Positions 1 to 9,542 of a stretch of 64,000 nucleotides of DNA are shown one piece after another. Source of the stretch: Endozoicomonas numazuensis. Lineage in GTDB: Bacteria > Pseudomonadota > Gammaproteobacteria > Pseudomonadales > Endozoicomonadaceae. The stretch is taken from contig NZ_JOKH01000002.1 in NCBI RefSeq assembly GCF_000722635.1, positions 688,756-752,755 on the forward strand. Reading direction: 5' to 3'. The position numbers were made by a program, and so were the translations under genes. The notes beneath the pieces were generated by a model. It was not told where the DNA came from and did not search any database. It saw only the letters and a program-made list of their open reading frames with translations. How positions within the stretch are numbered: the stretch's first letter is position 1; every line of letters starts with the position of its first letter.

Positions 1-51
1 TTAGCTTTAGGTTTGGCGCTAAACTCTTTTCCAGTAACGGTATTAAACTCG

Positions 52-633
52 TTACGACAGACGTTTTTTTATGGGGATCCTGAACAGCATCAAACCAGCG
101 ACCACAGAACCAAATATAACAACCTCTGTATAATCACTCTTTGAGAGCCAGACAAAGTGAAGGATGGCCAGTCCCGCAGCCAGATAAACCAGCTTGTGCA
201 GCTTCGCCCACTTTTTCCCCAGACGGCGCATCATACTTTTTGTGGACGTGACTCCCAGTACTGAGAGTATCAGGATCGCAATAGCTCCCACTATTATATA
301 GGGACGCTGATAGAGGTCTTCCAACAGCGTTTGCCACTGCCAGCCCAACATAAAGGCAAGGTAGGCAATAACATGAAGCACTGCATAAAAGAGAGAAAAG
401 AGCCCAATCATTCTCCGAAAACGAATCAACTTATTAATACCGGTGATTTTTCTTGCCGGAGTAACTGCCAGACTCATGCACAGGAAGATTAAAGCCCACT
501 CACCCAGATCCCGGGTCAGCGTGTTCGCTGGATCGGGCCCCAGTTGATTGGTGGTCACAGCATTGACCAGCCAGGCTAATGGCACCAGACAAAGGGGGAA
601 AACAACCAGCTTTAACTTTGCGATCCAGTCCAT
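52..633 (-). CDS. msrQ: MsrQ, heme-binding membrane subunit of the periplasmic methionine sulfoxide reductase
   Basis: A 193-residue polytopic membrane protein of the MsrQ/YedZ ferric-reductase-like family. It passes electrons from the quinone pool or a flavin reductase to MsrP, which repairs oxidised methionines in periplasmic proteins. Five to six hydrophobic spans are visible, with candidate heme-ligand histidines in the segments containing AVLHVIAY (near residue 87) and AILHFVW (near 160). The length is normal for the family. It starts 10 bases after the msrP stop, so the two form an msrPQ operon. The stop is at 52-54; the 51 bases beyond are too short to assign. Confidence 0.93.
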   Translation of the reverse strand: MDWIAKLKLVVFPLCLVPLAWLVNAVTTNQLGPDPANTLTRDLGEWALIFLCMSLAVTPARKITGINKLIRFRRMIGLFSLFYAVLHVIAYLAFMLGWQWQTLLEDLYQRPYIIVGAIAILILSVLGVTSTKSMMRRLGKKWAKLHKLVYLAAGLAILHFVWLSKSDYTEVVIFGSVVAGLMLFRIPIKKRLS

Positions 634-643
634 AACACCACCT

Positions 644-1687
644 TTAATAGAACTTCCTTAGGTCCATCCCTTTATAGAGATGAGCCACTTCTTCGCCATA
701 GCCATTAAACTTTTGAGTTTCGATTTGGTTAGGCTCCCAGATAGAATTAGGCAGTCTTCGCTCTTTCTTCTGGCTCCATCGCGGATGATCAACTTCAGGA
801 TTTACATTGGCATAAAAGCCATACTCACTGGGTCCCGACTTAACCCAGGTGGTTCGTGGCATGGTTTCAGTAAAACGGATCTTTACGATTGATTTAATAC
901 TCTTGAAGCCATACTTCCAGGGCACAATCAGCCTTAAAGGCGCACCATTCTGTGGTGGCAGTGTTTTTCCATAGACGCCTATCGCCATAAACGTCAGAGG
1001 ATTCATAGCCTCATCAATTCTCAGACCTTCAACATAAGGGTATTCAATGGCACTGAAGCTGGAACGCTGCCCTGGCATCTGCTCTGGTGCGTAAAGCGTC
1101 TCAAACTGAACATACTTTGCTTTTGAAGTAGGCTGGAAACGCTTCAACATATCTGCCAGTGAAATACCTACCCAGGGAATGACCATGGACCAGGCTTCAA
1201 CACAGCGAAGGCGATAGATGCGATCTTCTACATCATGAGGTTTGAGCATATCTTCCAGAGTGTATTTCCCGGGCTTCTCAACCTCTCCTTCAACCACCAC
1301 AGACCATGGATCTGTTTTCATATTTTTGGCGTTTTTGGCTGGATCGTCTTTCGAATAGCCAAATTCATAAAAGTTGTTATAGCCAGTTACATTGGCATAA
1401 GGCGTTAAGGCTTCGTCGGTTGTGAAACGACTGGGCTTAGAGCTGGCGACTTTCTGTTGCAGCCAATCCGGGGCAGACAATTGCGGAACATCTCCAGAAC
1501 CTGAACTCGCCATTTTTTTAGCTGACTGCGGGTCGGCTGCATCACTGCAACCCGCCAAAGCCAAACCCATTCCGGCAAAGGCAAACTGGCCACCCATTCT
1601 CAGAAAACGGCGACGATCCTGGTAGACACTTTCTGAGGTAATTTCACTACTGCGGACGTCTCCCGACTTTCTGGTTTTGATCAGCAT
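644..1687 (-). CDS. msrP: MsrP, molybdopterin-dependent periplasmic methionine sulfoxide reductase
   Basis: A 347-residue catalytic subunit of the MsrPQ system (sulfite-oxidase-like molybdopterin fold). A twin-arginine signal is visible near residues 26-48 (RRRFLRMGG followed by a hydrophobic stretch and AGC), as expected for Tat export of a cofactor-loaded enzyme. The conserved Mo-ligand Cys lies in RLRCVEAW at about residue 162. An AGGAGTG ribosome site sits just upstream of the ATG at 1687. It is followed by msrQ with a 10-base gap. In enterics this pair is induced by hypochlorous acid stress; a HypT-like regulator lies 8 kb away (9539-10453), but any link is speculative. Confidence 0.95.
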   Translation of the reverse strand: MLIKTRKSGDVRSSEITSESVYQDRRRFLRMGGQFAFAGMGLALAGCSDAADPQSAKKMASSGSGDVPQLSAPDWLQQKVASSKPSRFTTDEALTPYANVTGYNNFYEFGYSKDDPAKNAKNMKTDPWSVVVEGEVEKPGKYTLEDMLKPHDVEDRIYRLRCVEAWSMVIPWVGISLADMLKRFQPTSKAKYVQFETLYAPEQMPGQRSSFSAIEYPYVEGLRIDEAMNPLTFMAIGVYGKTLPPQNGAPLRLIVPWKYGFKSIKSIVKIRFTETMPRTTWVKSGPSEYGFYANVNPEVDHPRWSQKKERRLPNSIWEPNQIETQKFNGYGEEVAHLYKGMDLRKFY

Positions 1688-2203
1688 TGGTTCACTCCTG
1701 AGTCATTCTCTTATTTATCTATTACGCTCGTTTCAATTGAACAGTTTCAAATTTCACAAGCGGAAATGCTGTTCGCAAGAGTCTCGCAGCAAAGTCAATT
1801 ACCTGACAGCTACTGTGCCAGTGCCTCCAGACACTCTACACATTACTTAAAACGGCAGTACAAAATCTATACCTTTAATGACGTCATATCGGACAAATTT
1901 ATTCCATTTTCAACACATTTGATCAGGCAGCACAAAATCTATACACTGTAATCACTTAAAATACTTACAAGAGCCTTATGTTTTCGCAGTTTCTGCATTT
2001 TTCCCGAAATAATTCCCCTTCTACCCAAACTCTGCTGGCACTGTTTTTACAACATCATTTTCGACTTTCCTAAGCTACCTTCTATCTAAGCTAACGCTTG
2101 GCTTTGCTGCTTTATCTCATTTAAACGACGTTAATCCAGTGCACCTACTGTCAGTCCTCACGGGCTTTTTTATAGTCAGCACTGTTTAATATCTTCACGT
2201 CCA
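1688..2203. other. Gene-poor intergenic region between msrP and betB
   Basis: 516 bases between divergent msrP and betB. I see no convincing coding sequence. It is AT-rich in the middle and holds a near-perfect 19-base direct repeat (1854-1872 and 1926-1944). It presumably carries both divergent promoters. No betI repressor gene is present, so regulation of betBA here would need another regulator. Confidence 0.6.
1854..1944. repeat. Pair of 19-bp direct repeats upstream of betB
   Basis: GGCAGTACAAAATCTATAC at 1854-1872 recurs as GGCAGCACAAAATCTATAC at 1926-1944: 18 of 19 bases match and the starts are 72 bases apart, close to seven helical turns. Same-face spacing of direct repeats in a divergent promoter region is typical of regulator binding sites. 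The regulator is unknown. Confidence 0.55.
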
Positions 2204-3679
2204 ATGGAGCCACCTGTGTCACTACCCTGCTATCAGAATTTTGTCGATGGCCAGTATTTAGCCAATAAAACTGGCAATACCTTTCCAGTTATTAACCCGG
2301 CTACTCGTCAGGTTCTCTACACGGTTGAAATTGCAGACGAATCTATCCGTCAGGCAGCTGTTGACAGTGCCCAGAAAGGGTTTGAGACCTGGTCAAAAAT
2401 GACCGGCATGGAGCGCAGCCGAATTCTCAACCGCGCCGTCAGCCTATTGCGTGAACGTAACGATGAACTGGCTCGGATAGAAGTGCTGGATACTGGCAAG
2501 CCCTGGCAGGAAGCTTCAGTGGTTGACGTAGTGACAGGCGCTGACTCTATAGAGTTTTTTGCAGGACTGGCCCCTTCTATTGAAGGAAACCAACAGAGTC
2601 TGGGAGATGATTTCTATTACACTCGTCGTGAAGCCTTGGGTATCTGTGCAGGTATCGGTGCCTGGAACTACCCACTCCAAATTGCCTGTTGGAAAGCTGC
2701 CCCCGCTTTAGCTTGCGGTAACAGTATGATTTTCAAACCTTCAGAAGAAACGCCTCTGGGCGCATTGAAACTGGCTGAAATTTTTATTAAGGCAGGCATG
2801 CCTGCAGGCGTATTCAACGTCATTCAAGGGGATGGTGAGGTCGGTTCATGGCTGACCCACCATCCTGACATCGCCAAAGTTTCATTCACTGGCGAGGTCA
2901 GCACAGGTAAAAAAGTCATGGCAGCAGCAGCCTCTTCATTGAAAGAGGTCACCATGGAACTGGGTGGTAAATCACCACTGATTATCTTTGATGATGCAGA
3001 TCTTGAAAATGCCGTATCCGGAGCCATGCTCGGTAACTTCTACACTCAAGGCGAAGTGTGCACGAACGGTACACGGGTTTATGTCCACAAGAACATTTAC
3101 CCAGCCTTTATTGAAAGATTACAACAGCGTACCGAGAACAACATTGTGCTCGGTGACCCTATGGACCCTGATACCAACATGGGCGCTCTGATTTCAGAGA
3201 AGCACCATCAATTGGTTCTTGGCTATATCAATAAGGGTATAAAGGAAGGTGCTACCTTGCTGACCGGAGGCAAGGCAGCCTCACCCTCTTCAGCTCCTGA
3301 CGGATTCTTTGTCGAACCGACCATTTTTACAGACTGTCGTGATGATATGACCATTGCTCGTGAAGAGATTTTTGGACCGGTCATGGCGGTATTCACCTTC
3401 GAAGACGAAGCTGAAGTCATTGCCCGTGCCAACGATACTGAACTGGGTCTGGCAGCAGGCGTATTTACTCAGGATATCACCCGCGCACACCGTGTTATTC
3501 ATCAGCTTGAAGCAGGAATCTGCTGGATCAATAACTACGGTGCCTCACCCGCTGAAATGCCAGTGGGTGGTTATAAACAGTCTGGTATTGGTCGTGAAAA
3601 CGGTGTCGAAACTCTGAAAAACTATACCCAGATCAAAGCCGTGTATGTGGGTATGACCCCTCTGGACAGTCCGTTTTAA
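2204..3679 (+). CDS. betB: Betaine aldehyde dehydrogenase
   Basis: A 491-residue NAD(P)-dependent aldehyde dehydrogenase that oxidises betaine aldehyde to glycine betaine, the second step of osmoprotectant synthesis from choline. The active-site Glu lies in MELGGKSPL (about residue 252) and the nucleophile Cys in [10 protein letters not shown] (about 286). Length and sequence fit BetB. The ATG at 2204 lacks an obvious ribosome site; a GTG four codons on is an alternative. The next gene, betA, follows after 23 bases, so the two are co-transcribed in the enteric order betB-betA. Confidence 0.95.
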   Translation: MEPPVSLPCYQNFVDGQYLANKTGNTFPVINPATRQVLYTVEIADESIRQAAVDSAQKGFETWSKMTGMERSRILNRAVSLLRERNDELARIEVLDTGKPWQEASVVDVVTGADSIEFFAGLAPSIEGNQQSLGDDFYYTRREALGICAGIGAWNYPLQIACWKAAPALACGNSMIFKPSEETPLGALKLAEIFIKAGMPAGVFNVIQGDGEVGSWLTHHPDIAKVSFTGEVSTGKKVMAAAASSLKEVTMELGGKSPLIIFDDADLENAVSGAMLGNFYTQGEVCTNGTRVYVHKNIYPAFIERLQQRTENNIVLGDPMDPDTNMGALISEKHHQLVLGYINKGIKEGATLLTGGKAASPSSAPDGFFVEPTIFTDCRDDMTIAREEIFGPVMAVFTFEDEAEVIARANDTELGLAAGVFTQDITRAHRVIHQLEAGICWINNYGASPAEMPVGGYKQSGIGRENGVETLKNYTQIKAVYVGMTPLDSPF

Positions 3680-3702
3680 GGTTGCTCTCAGGAGGAGGTA
3701 CC

Positions 3703-5367
3703 ATGACAGAGAAAAAGTATGACTATGTCGTTGTTGGTGCCGGTTCTGCTGGATGCGTTCTGGCCAACCGTTTGACCGAAGACGGTAATAATCAGGTATT
3801 ACTGATTGAAACCGGTGGCAGTGACCGAAGCATTTTCATTCAAATGCCCACCGCACTGTCCATTCCCATGAATACGAAAAAGTATGCATGGCAGTTTGAA
3901 ACCCAACCAGAACCTTTTTTAGACGATCGTCGTATGCACTGCCCACGAGGCAAGGTATTAGGCGGCTCTTCTTCCATCAACGGTATGGTTTATGTCCGAG
4001 GCCATGCAAAAGACTTTGATGAATGGCATCAGCATGGTGCTACTGACTGGGATTATCGTCACTGTCTACCGTATTTCCGTAAAGCTGAAAGCTGGGCTTT
4101 TGGGGGTGATGAATATCGGGGAGATAACGGACCATTGGCCGTCAATAACGGCAATGAAATGAAAAACCCGCTCTACACTGCCTTTATCAAGGCCGGTGTC
4201 GAAGCGGGTTATATGGAAACTGCTGACTACAACGGCTGCCGACAGGAAGGTTTTGGCCCCATGCACATGACCGTGAAAAACGGTATTCGCTGGTCCACTG
4301 CCAACGCTTACCTGCGCCCGGCCATGAAACGCAACAATTTAACGGTTGTCACCCATGCCCAGGTTCATCGTGTCTTGCTGAAAGAAAAACAAGCGACGGG
4401 CGTTGAGTATAAACACAAAGGTCAGATCAAACAGGCTCTGGTGAATAAAGAAGTCATTCTTTCTGCCGGCTCCATTGGCTCACCCCATATTCTTCAGTTG
4501 TCAGGGATTGGCTCGAAAAGTGTACTGGACAGTGCCGGTATAACCGTACGCCATGAATTACCGGGAGTAGGTGAGAATTTACAGGACCACCTGGAATTCT
4601 ATTTCCAGTTCCGCTGTAAGCAACCCATAACGCTCAATGGCAAAATCGACCCACTCAGCAAACTGTTTATTGGCGCACGCTGGTTCTTCAAAAAAGACGG
4701 ACTGGGTGCAACCAACCACTTTGAATCCTGTGGCTTTATTCGCTCAAAAGCAGGGGTGGAATGGCCTGATATGCAGTATCACTTCCTGCCTGCTGCTATG
4801 CGATACGATGGAAGAAGCGCTTTTGACGGGCACGGCTTCCAGGTACATATCGGACACAACAAGCCCAAGAGTCGTGGTTGGGTGAGAGCCGTATCTGATA
4901 ATCCAGATGATCATCCTGATATTCAGTTTAACTACCTGGCTCACGAAGATGATCGCGAAGGTTTCAGACAGTGTGTTCGTCTGACTCGTGAAGTGATCAA
5001 CCAACCCGCCTTCGATGAATACCGGGGTTCCGAAATACAACCGGGTGAGAACGTTCAAACCGATGAAGAGATTGACGCCTTTGTTCGTGAATCAGTCGAA
5101 AGTGCATACCATCCATCCTGCTCCTGCAAGATGGGAGCCGACGACATGGCGGTTGTCGATCCACAAACACGGGTTAGAGGACTGAAAGGGTTACGGGTAG
5201 TGGACTCATCCATATTCCCTACCATTCCTAACGGTAACCTGAATGCCCCCACCATCATGGTGGCAGAGCGTGCAGCAGATCTGATTCTGGAGACAGATAG
5301 GCTGCCACCCTCGTCTGCAGAAGTAGACATGGATGCTCACTGGCAGGAAAAGCAGAGAACGGGATGA
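3703..5367 (+). CDS. betA: Choline dehydrogenase
   Basis: A 554-residue FAD-dependent GMC-family oxidoreductase that converts choline to betaine aldehyde at the inner membrane. The dinucleotide-binding motif VVVGAGSAG is near residue 8, the GMC signature [14 protein letters not shown] follows near residue 85, and the catalytic-region [10 protein letters not shown] is near 468. A strong AGGAGGAGGT ribosome site (3690-3699) sets the ATG at 3703; an in-frame TTG at 3682 lies upstream of that site and is unlikely. The size matches E. coli BetA. It is in an operon with betB, and a transporter gene follows after a repeat element. Confidence 0.96.
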   Translation: MTEKKYDYVVVGAGSAGCVLANRLTEDGNNQVLLIETGGSDRSIFIQMPTALSIPMNTKKYAWQFETQPEPFLDDRRMHCPRGKVLGGSSSINGMVYVRGHAKDFDEWHQHGATDWDYRHCLPYFRKAESWAFGGDEYRGDNGPLAVNNGNEMKNPLYTAFIKAGVEAGYMETADYNGCRQEGFGPMHMTVKNGIRWSTANAYLRPAMKRNNLTVVTHAQVHRVLLKEKQATGVEYKHKGQIKQALVNKEVILSAGSIGSPHILQLSGIGSKSVLDSAGITVRHELPGVGENLQDHLEFYFQFRCKQPITLNGKIDPLSKLFIGARWFFKKDGLGATNHFESCGFIRSKAGVEWPDMQYHFLPAAMRYDGRSAFDGHGFQVHIGHNKPKSRGWVRAVSDNPDDHPDIQFNYLAHEDDREGFRQCVRLTREVINQPAFDEYRGSEIQPGENVQTDEEIDAFVRESVESAYHPSCSCKMGADDMAVVDPQTRVRGLKGLRVVDSSIFPTIPNGNLNAPTIMVAERAADLILETDRLPPSSAEVDMDAHWQEKQRTG

Positions 5368-5427
5368 GCTCTGCGCTGATATAGAAAATCAATATTCAAC
5401 TGAGCACTAAGGGTCACCACAGGTTTT

Positions 5428-5567
5428 ATACCACTTCCGTTTTCTAACCTGCGTTATGAGCATGGCTTTTCGGACGCAGAGACAAGGCGAAGTGACGAGT
5501 CATAGCTAGGCATGATCTGCGTTTGAAAAGTCAGCGCAATAGCAGCGTTAGAATGCGGAAATGGTAT
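5428..5567. repeat. 140-bp palindromic repeat, MITE-like
   Basis: The ends are imperfect inverted repeats: ATACCACTTCCG at 5428-5439 pairs with CGGAAATGGTAT at 5556-5567, and TTCTAAC with GTTAGAA just inside. A second nested inverted repeat pairs CTTTTCGGACGCAGA with TCTGCGTTTGAAAAG. The whole unit can fold into one long hairpin with a loop near 5483-5516, and it encodes nothing. This is the form of a non-autonomous mobile or REP-like element. No second copy was noticed in the window, so its mobility is inferred. Confidence 0.6.
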
Positions 5568-5571
5568 TAAC

Positions 5572-5610
5572 TATCACCAGCGTAAGCAGCATTGTTTTAA
5601 GCTGGTGATA
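5572..5610. other. Stem-loop after the palindromic repeat
   Basis: TATCACCAGC (5572-5581) pairs perfectly with GCTGGTGATA (5601-5610) around a 19-base loop. There is no T-run, so intrinsic termination is doubtful. It may be a processed mRNA structure between betA and the transporter gene. Confidence 0.4.
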
Positions 5611-5694
5611 CTTAAGCTCTGCCAAACTGGCATTTATTGTCATACCGGTGTGCCATTCTCTCAGCCATTTAAACGATAACGATTGGCACCACAT

Positions 5695-5736
5695 TATGAA
5701 TACAGTTCAGCACCATCACCGTTGGGAGAGCAAGTA
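5695..5736 (+). CDS. Possible 13-residue leader peptide before the BCCT gene
   Basis: An ATG at 5695 opens a 13-codon frame (peptide MNTVQHHHRWESK) whose TAA (5734-5736) directly abuts the ATG of the transporter at 5737. The ribosome site for the transporter lies inside this frame. This geometry would allow translational coupling. There is no other evidence that the peptide is made. The in-frame TTG at 5683 could instead start a longer transporter. Confidence 0.25.
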
Positions 5737-6951
5737 ATGACCGCTCTTCTCTGCGCTGGTATTTTATTGACCTTCACCGCCATTATTTTTGTCCTGATCA
5801 AATGGGGCAATATGCAACTGGTGGGTGTAACCCCTGTCCGCACCCTGACCTTTACCGCCATACTGTTCACATCAGGGCTAGATGTGGGACTTATTATGTT
5901 CCCGCTGACTGAATTTGCCGGATATGCTGATATAGCCACCAGTCCGGAATACGCCTTCAGCAACCCTCTTGCCATTGAGTTTGGGTTTTGGGGATTCCTG
6001 ATATGGGGCTTCTACTTTCTGACCTGCTTCTACTTCTGTGCCATTGAGCCTAAAGTGAAGTTCTTCGAAATACCTTTAATCAAATTTGTCAACAATGCCA
6101 TTATTATTGGTACTTGCGCCTTCACGGGTTTCCTGCTGCTCAGCAACCTGCCCTGGTACCTACCCCAGATAGGCGACGGCGAAACCATTATTGGCAGTTT
6201 TTATCTGATTGTTTTCGCTGTGATTGCGGCTGCCGTCTATTCCAGTACCAGTCTGCGTTTTGTACGCACTCTTAGTTTGACGTCTACCGGCATGTTTCTG
6301 GGACTGATCGTTTTGATGTGGCTGGGCGCTTTTACAGGCAAGAACGGAACACCGAGTGACTTTATCCAGACCATTTCACTGATTGGCAGCTATTTCGGCA
6401 ATATCCACCAATTTGCCCTGCCACTGAATGATTACCATGAATTCTACCTGTTCTGGTGGTTCGCATGGAGCATTATGATTGGTCAGTTTACTTCACGCTT
6501 TGTAGGAGGCCTGAAAACCTGGCAAGTGCTTGCAGCTATGCTGATATTCCCATCAATCCCTATCGCTACCTGGTTTGCAGTACTGTACTACTACCACCTA
6601 AACAGCCTGGACTCCGCTGGCTTCTACAGCCTGGCTATGGCTGCTGTCGGCATACTGTTTGTTGTAAATTCTCTTGATTCACTCATTCGCCTCTATACCG
6701 ATAATCTTAATCTCACGGTTCAACGCTTTGGTAAAGCTAAATATATCGCTGGCAACCTGACCGTTATGACTCTGCTAACACTGCTATTCCAGTTTAACTT
6801 CCTGCAAATCCAGTGGATTGGTGCGTTGGTTATTGTCCTGTTCTTTATCTGTCTTAGCTATATTCTGATCACCTGTTTTGCCAAAGTCAGAGCCATTGAC
6901 AGCTCACCTGAAGAAAATGAAATAGACTTCAAAAAAATAGATATGGCCTGA
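5737..6951 (+). CDS. Short BCCT-family transporter, probable choline/betaine uptake
   Basis: A 404-residue polytopic membrane protein. The segment FYLFWWFAWSIMIGQF (about residues 245-260) resembles the tryptophan-rich span of betaine/choline/carnitine transporters, and SGLDVGLIMF and VNSLDSLIRL match other BCCT landmarks in diverged form. BCCT proteins normally have about 500 residues or more, so this is a short, divergent member. The start at 5737 is chosen for the GGGAGAG site a few bases upstream and because the following residues form a membrane span directly. Its position after betBA suggests that it supplies choline. The exact substrate is not provable from sequence. Confidence 0.7.
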   Translation: MTALLCAGILLTFTAIIFVLIKWGNMQLVGVTPVRTLTFTAILFTSGLDVGLIMFPLTEFAGYADIATSPEYAFSNPLAIEFGFWGFLIWGFYFLTCFYFCAIEPKVKFFEIPLIKFVNNAIIIGTCAFTGFLLLSNLPWYLPQIGDGETIIGSFYLIVFAVIAAAVYSSTSLRFVRTLSLTSTGMFLGLIVLMWLGAFTGKNGTPSDFIQTISLIGSYFGNIHQFALPLNDYHEFYLFWWFAWSIMIGQFTSRFVGGLKTWQVLAAMLIFPSIPIATWFAVLYYYHLNSLDSAGFYSLAMAAVGILFVVNSLDSLIRLYTDNLNLTVQRFGKAKYIAGNLTVMTLLTLLFQFNFLQIQWIGALVIVLFFICLSYILITCFAKVRAIDSSPEENEIDFKKIDMA

Positions 6952-6980
6952 TAAGCCCACTATTTCCAGACCCAATAAAA

Positions 6981-7008
6981 AAGCCCCTGATCATACGAAA
7001 AGGGGCTT
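6981..7008 (-). terminator. Rho-independent terminator of pssA
   Basis: AAGCCCCT (6981-6988) pairs with AGGGGCTT (7001-7008). On the minus strand the stem is followed by a T-rich stretch, so it serves pssA. It may also stop read-through from the convergent BCCT gene. Confidence 0.8.
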
Positions 7009-7042
7009 CATCACTAACAAGCATGACAAAATTGTGAATCTG

Positions 7043-7870
7043 CTATTCGGCAGCGGGTTTCTTTCTTGTTTTTCCCATCAAATACATGAACGGGCCAGAA
7101 CAAGCATAACTGAGGAAAATCAGCATGAGGACCCTGGGCGGATCTGTAAAGATGATGGCAAATGCCAGAACCATCGCGATTAGAAAAACAAAAGGCACCC
7201 GACCTCTCAGGTCCAGTTTTTTGAAACTGTTGTACTGAAAATTACTGACCATCAGAACACCAGCCAAAGCTGTAATAACAGCGCCAAGCACAGCAATACC
7301 CAGCAAGTCTCCATCAATCCCAAAGTCACTCAAAGCCCAGACCATGCCTATCACCAGAGCGGCTGCCGCAGGGCTGGCCAAACCAGTAAAGTAGCGACTG
7401 TCAGTCACTTCCAGCTGGGTATTAAAACGGGCCAGTCGTAGAGCTGCACAGGCTGCATAGATAAAGGCCATCATCCAGCCTACTTTCCCCAGATCATGAA
7501 GAGCCCAGCTGTAAGCAACCATGCCCGGTGCAACACCAAACGTTACCATATCAGCCAGACTGTCATATTCAGCCCCAAACTTGCTCTGGGTATTAGTCAT
7601 GCGTGCAACACGACCATCCAACCCATCTAAAATCATGGCAACAAAGACTGAAATACAGGCTTGGGTAAAAAAACCTGCCTGAGCACTGATAATGGCGTAA
7701 AAGCCACAGAACAGGTTACCTGTTGTAAACAGGTTGGGCAGCACATAAATGCCTTTGTGGCGAACTGTCTCCCCACCTTCGACCACTTCTTCTTCAAAGT
7801 GCTCATCGACGGGAAACAAGCCGTCCACAGCATCTTGTTCATTTTCGGGTCGTTCCGGTTTATCGGTCAT
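7043..7870 (-). CDS. pssA: CDP-diacylglycerol-serine O-phosphatidyltransferase
   Basis: A 275-residue integral membrane enzyme that makes phosphatidylserine from CDP-diacylglycerol and serine, the precursor of phosphatidylethanolamine. The CDP-alcohol phosphatidyltransferase signature D-G-x2-A-R-x8-G-x3-D-x3-D is complete in the stretch from DGRVARM to YDSLAD (about residues 88-110). Several membrane spans follow. The acidic, soluble N-terminus of about 40 residues is typical of this PssA subtype. It is monocistronic, with its own terminator. Confidence 0.95.
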   Translation of the reverse strand: MTDKPERPENEQDAVDGLFPVDEHFEEEVVEGGETVRHKGIYVLPNLFTTGNLFCGFYAIISAQAGFFTQACISVFVAMILDGLDGRVARMTNTQSKFGAEYDSLADMVTFGVAPGMVAYSWALHDLGKVGWMMAFIYAACAALRLARFNTQLEVTDSRYFTGLASPAAAALVIGMVWALSDFGIDGDLLGIAVLGAVITALAGVLMVSNFQYNSFKKLDLRGRVPFVFLIAMVLAFAIIFTDPPRVLMLIFLSYACSGPFMYLMGKTRKKPAAE

Positions 7871-8096
7871 TTCAACATCTGCTCATCTACATAAAGGTGA
7901 AAAAAGCACACTCTATCATGAAAGGCTTAAGCACTGCATGACTGCAGAAGGCCTATCGACTGCTCATCAGTACAGCAGTACCTTTTTGAATTATCCAGCC
8001 CGTCCTGCATTTCTGCCTCCACTACCTATATTTATTTACTTCCAGGTAGCGATAGATATTTTCAAACGCTACCGTTTTAGTAAATACGGTCAGGCC

Positions 8097-9542
8097 ATGC
8101 AATCAAAAACACACCTTTATACCTTTTTCTGGCAACCAGCCATGATCCCACTGCTCACCGGCTTATTAACTTTCAGCGGCTTGCACTCAGCCAACATTAT
8201 GGCTTACTCCTCTTCCGTTATTATTCCTGCAGACTGGATCAACGCGAGAAACGCACAAAGACTATTTGGGAAGATTCAACCTGCCGTACAAGAAAAGAAA
8301 AAACAACTGATCAGCATCTCTATCAAAGATGCTTGCCAGAGCAACGATACCTATCCAGCAGAATTAGATTTGCACTTTGGCGCGCTGATCGATAGAGCTC
8401 ACTCGCCGGGTATCACAGTCAATTCCACCGCCATCAGTTCAGAAAACCAGAGTTGGTCTGTAGCGCTGTCTTCGCTGTCCGTTTTATCGCTTCAGAACGA
8501 TCCTTTCTCCTTCTTGTTTATCACCCCCAACAGCGGTTATCCATGCTTCCCTTTTGAACCCAATATACCCAGCGCCTTCTCACCTCAGCGACTGAACCTG
8601 ACTCAAACAGCGGCCAAAGCTCGCCAAAGTAACGCTGATCTTACAAGCAGCCCCCTTTCATCACCGGTAGCTTTGCCAATACTGGTCAATATTGATGACG
8701 ATGGATATATCACTCTGTTTATTGTCGAACTGACAGCCGAGGGGTATCAAATCAGAAAAATCAAAACAACTATCCATTTCAGCTCTAAGGATGCACAAGA
8801 ACTTGTGGACACACTCAAAAGACATAATAATGTGTGGCTGGTTATGAAAGAGGCTTGTGCAACGCTGGATCAAAACTTTCAGTTCCAGATAACGGATGAA
8901 CGTTGTGAAACGGAGGACTTTGTTCAAACTGACGATACTCTTGTCAGATTTGAGCGCTTCGACAATATTCGTTTTTTTCGGGGCCGAATAATGAGTCGCA
9001 TGCAGTGGAGCAATGAAACACCCGAAGCCTCTCTGGTCATCAATAAGACAGCACCCGCTCTCCCTCTTCTTATAGCTCCCCCAGTTTCTTTGCCTGTCGA
9101 CGCAAGACCCAGACAGGCACCCGGAAAAGCTTATCAAAAACCAACAAAAAGTAAGCCACTAAGAACTGCCACCCAAGATTCAGTCACTTTCATGTCAGAA
9201 GCAATACTCAAAGAGAAACTTCTCTCGGACCATAGAAATGGCTGGGATATCAGGGATAACTGGCGAAAAATAGTGGCCGAGCTTGAACAGGCAGGAAAGT
9301 ATAAAGAAGCTATTGCTTTTTTAGAGATACTGATCGAAACCTATCCCTTGGATTTCGAGCCCAAAAAAGCTTTGATCTGGGCTCTGGTGAAACTCAACAG
9401 AGTAGAAGAAGCTAAACAGTGGATTTCTGACTGGATACGTAACCCTGACAACACACCTGAAAAAATGAGTATATTGATGGACATGACCAAACCCGGCGGC
9501 ATAGAACGCATTCGGCAACGGGACTATAGCGTATTCCGTTAA
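8097..9542 (+). CDS. Hypothetical secreted protein with a TPR-like C-terminus
   Basis: A 481-residue protein that I do not recognise. The ATG at 8097 is preferred because it places a signal peptide at the N-terminus (hydrophobic run ending in SANIMA near residue 34). An in-frame ATG at 7938 would add 53 residues with no signal-like character. Residues from about 400 onward form helix pairs resembling tetratricopeptide repeats (KYKEAIAFLEILIETYP and the following helix). The middle contains short basic proline-rich runs. Its stop overlaps the stop of the convergent LysR gene. It is presumably periplasmic, and its function is unknown. Confidence 0.6.
   Translation: MQSKTHLYTFFWQPAMIPLLTGLLTFSGLHSANIMAYSSSVIIPADWINARNAQRLFGKIQPAVQEKKKQLISISIKDACQSNDTYPAELDLHFGALIDRAHSPGITVNSTAISSENQSWSVALSSLSVLSLQNDPFSFLFITPNSGYPCFPFEPNIPSAFSPQRLNLTQTAAKARQSNADLTSSPLSSPVALPILVNIDDDGYITLFIVELTAEGYQIRKIKTTIHFSSKDAQELVDTLKRHNNVWLVMKEACATLDQNFQFQITDERCETEDFVQTDDTLVRFERFDNIRFFRGRIMSRMQWSNETPEASLVINKTAPALPLLIAPPVSLPVDARPRQAPGKAYQKPTKSKPLRTATQDSVTFMSEAILKEKLLSDHRNGWDIRDNWRKIVAELEQAGKYKEAIAFLEILIETYPLDFEPKKALIWALVKLNRVEEAKQWISDWIRNPDNTPEKMSILMDMTKPGGIERIRQRDYSVFR

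Noticed and set aside
1-51. Open frame continuing off the left edge on the minus strand
   Set aside because: Only about 16 codons are visible with no start codon, too little to call a gene.
7749-8096. Long upstream extension of the secreted protein gene at 8097
   Set aside because: It lies antisense to pssA and its 5-prime region, and it would bury the signal peptide in the interior of the protein.
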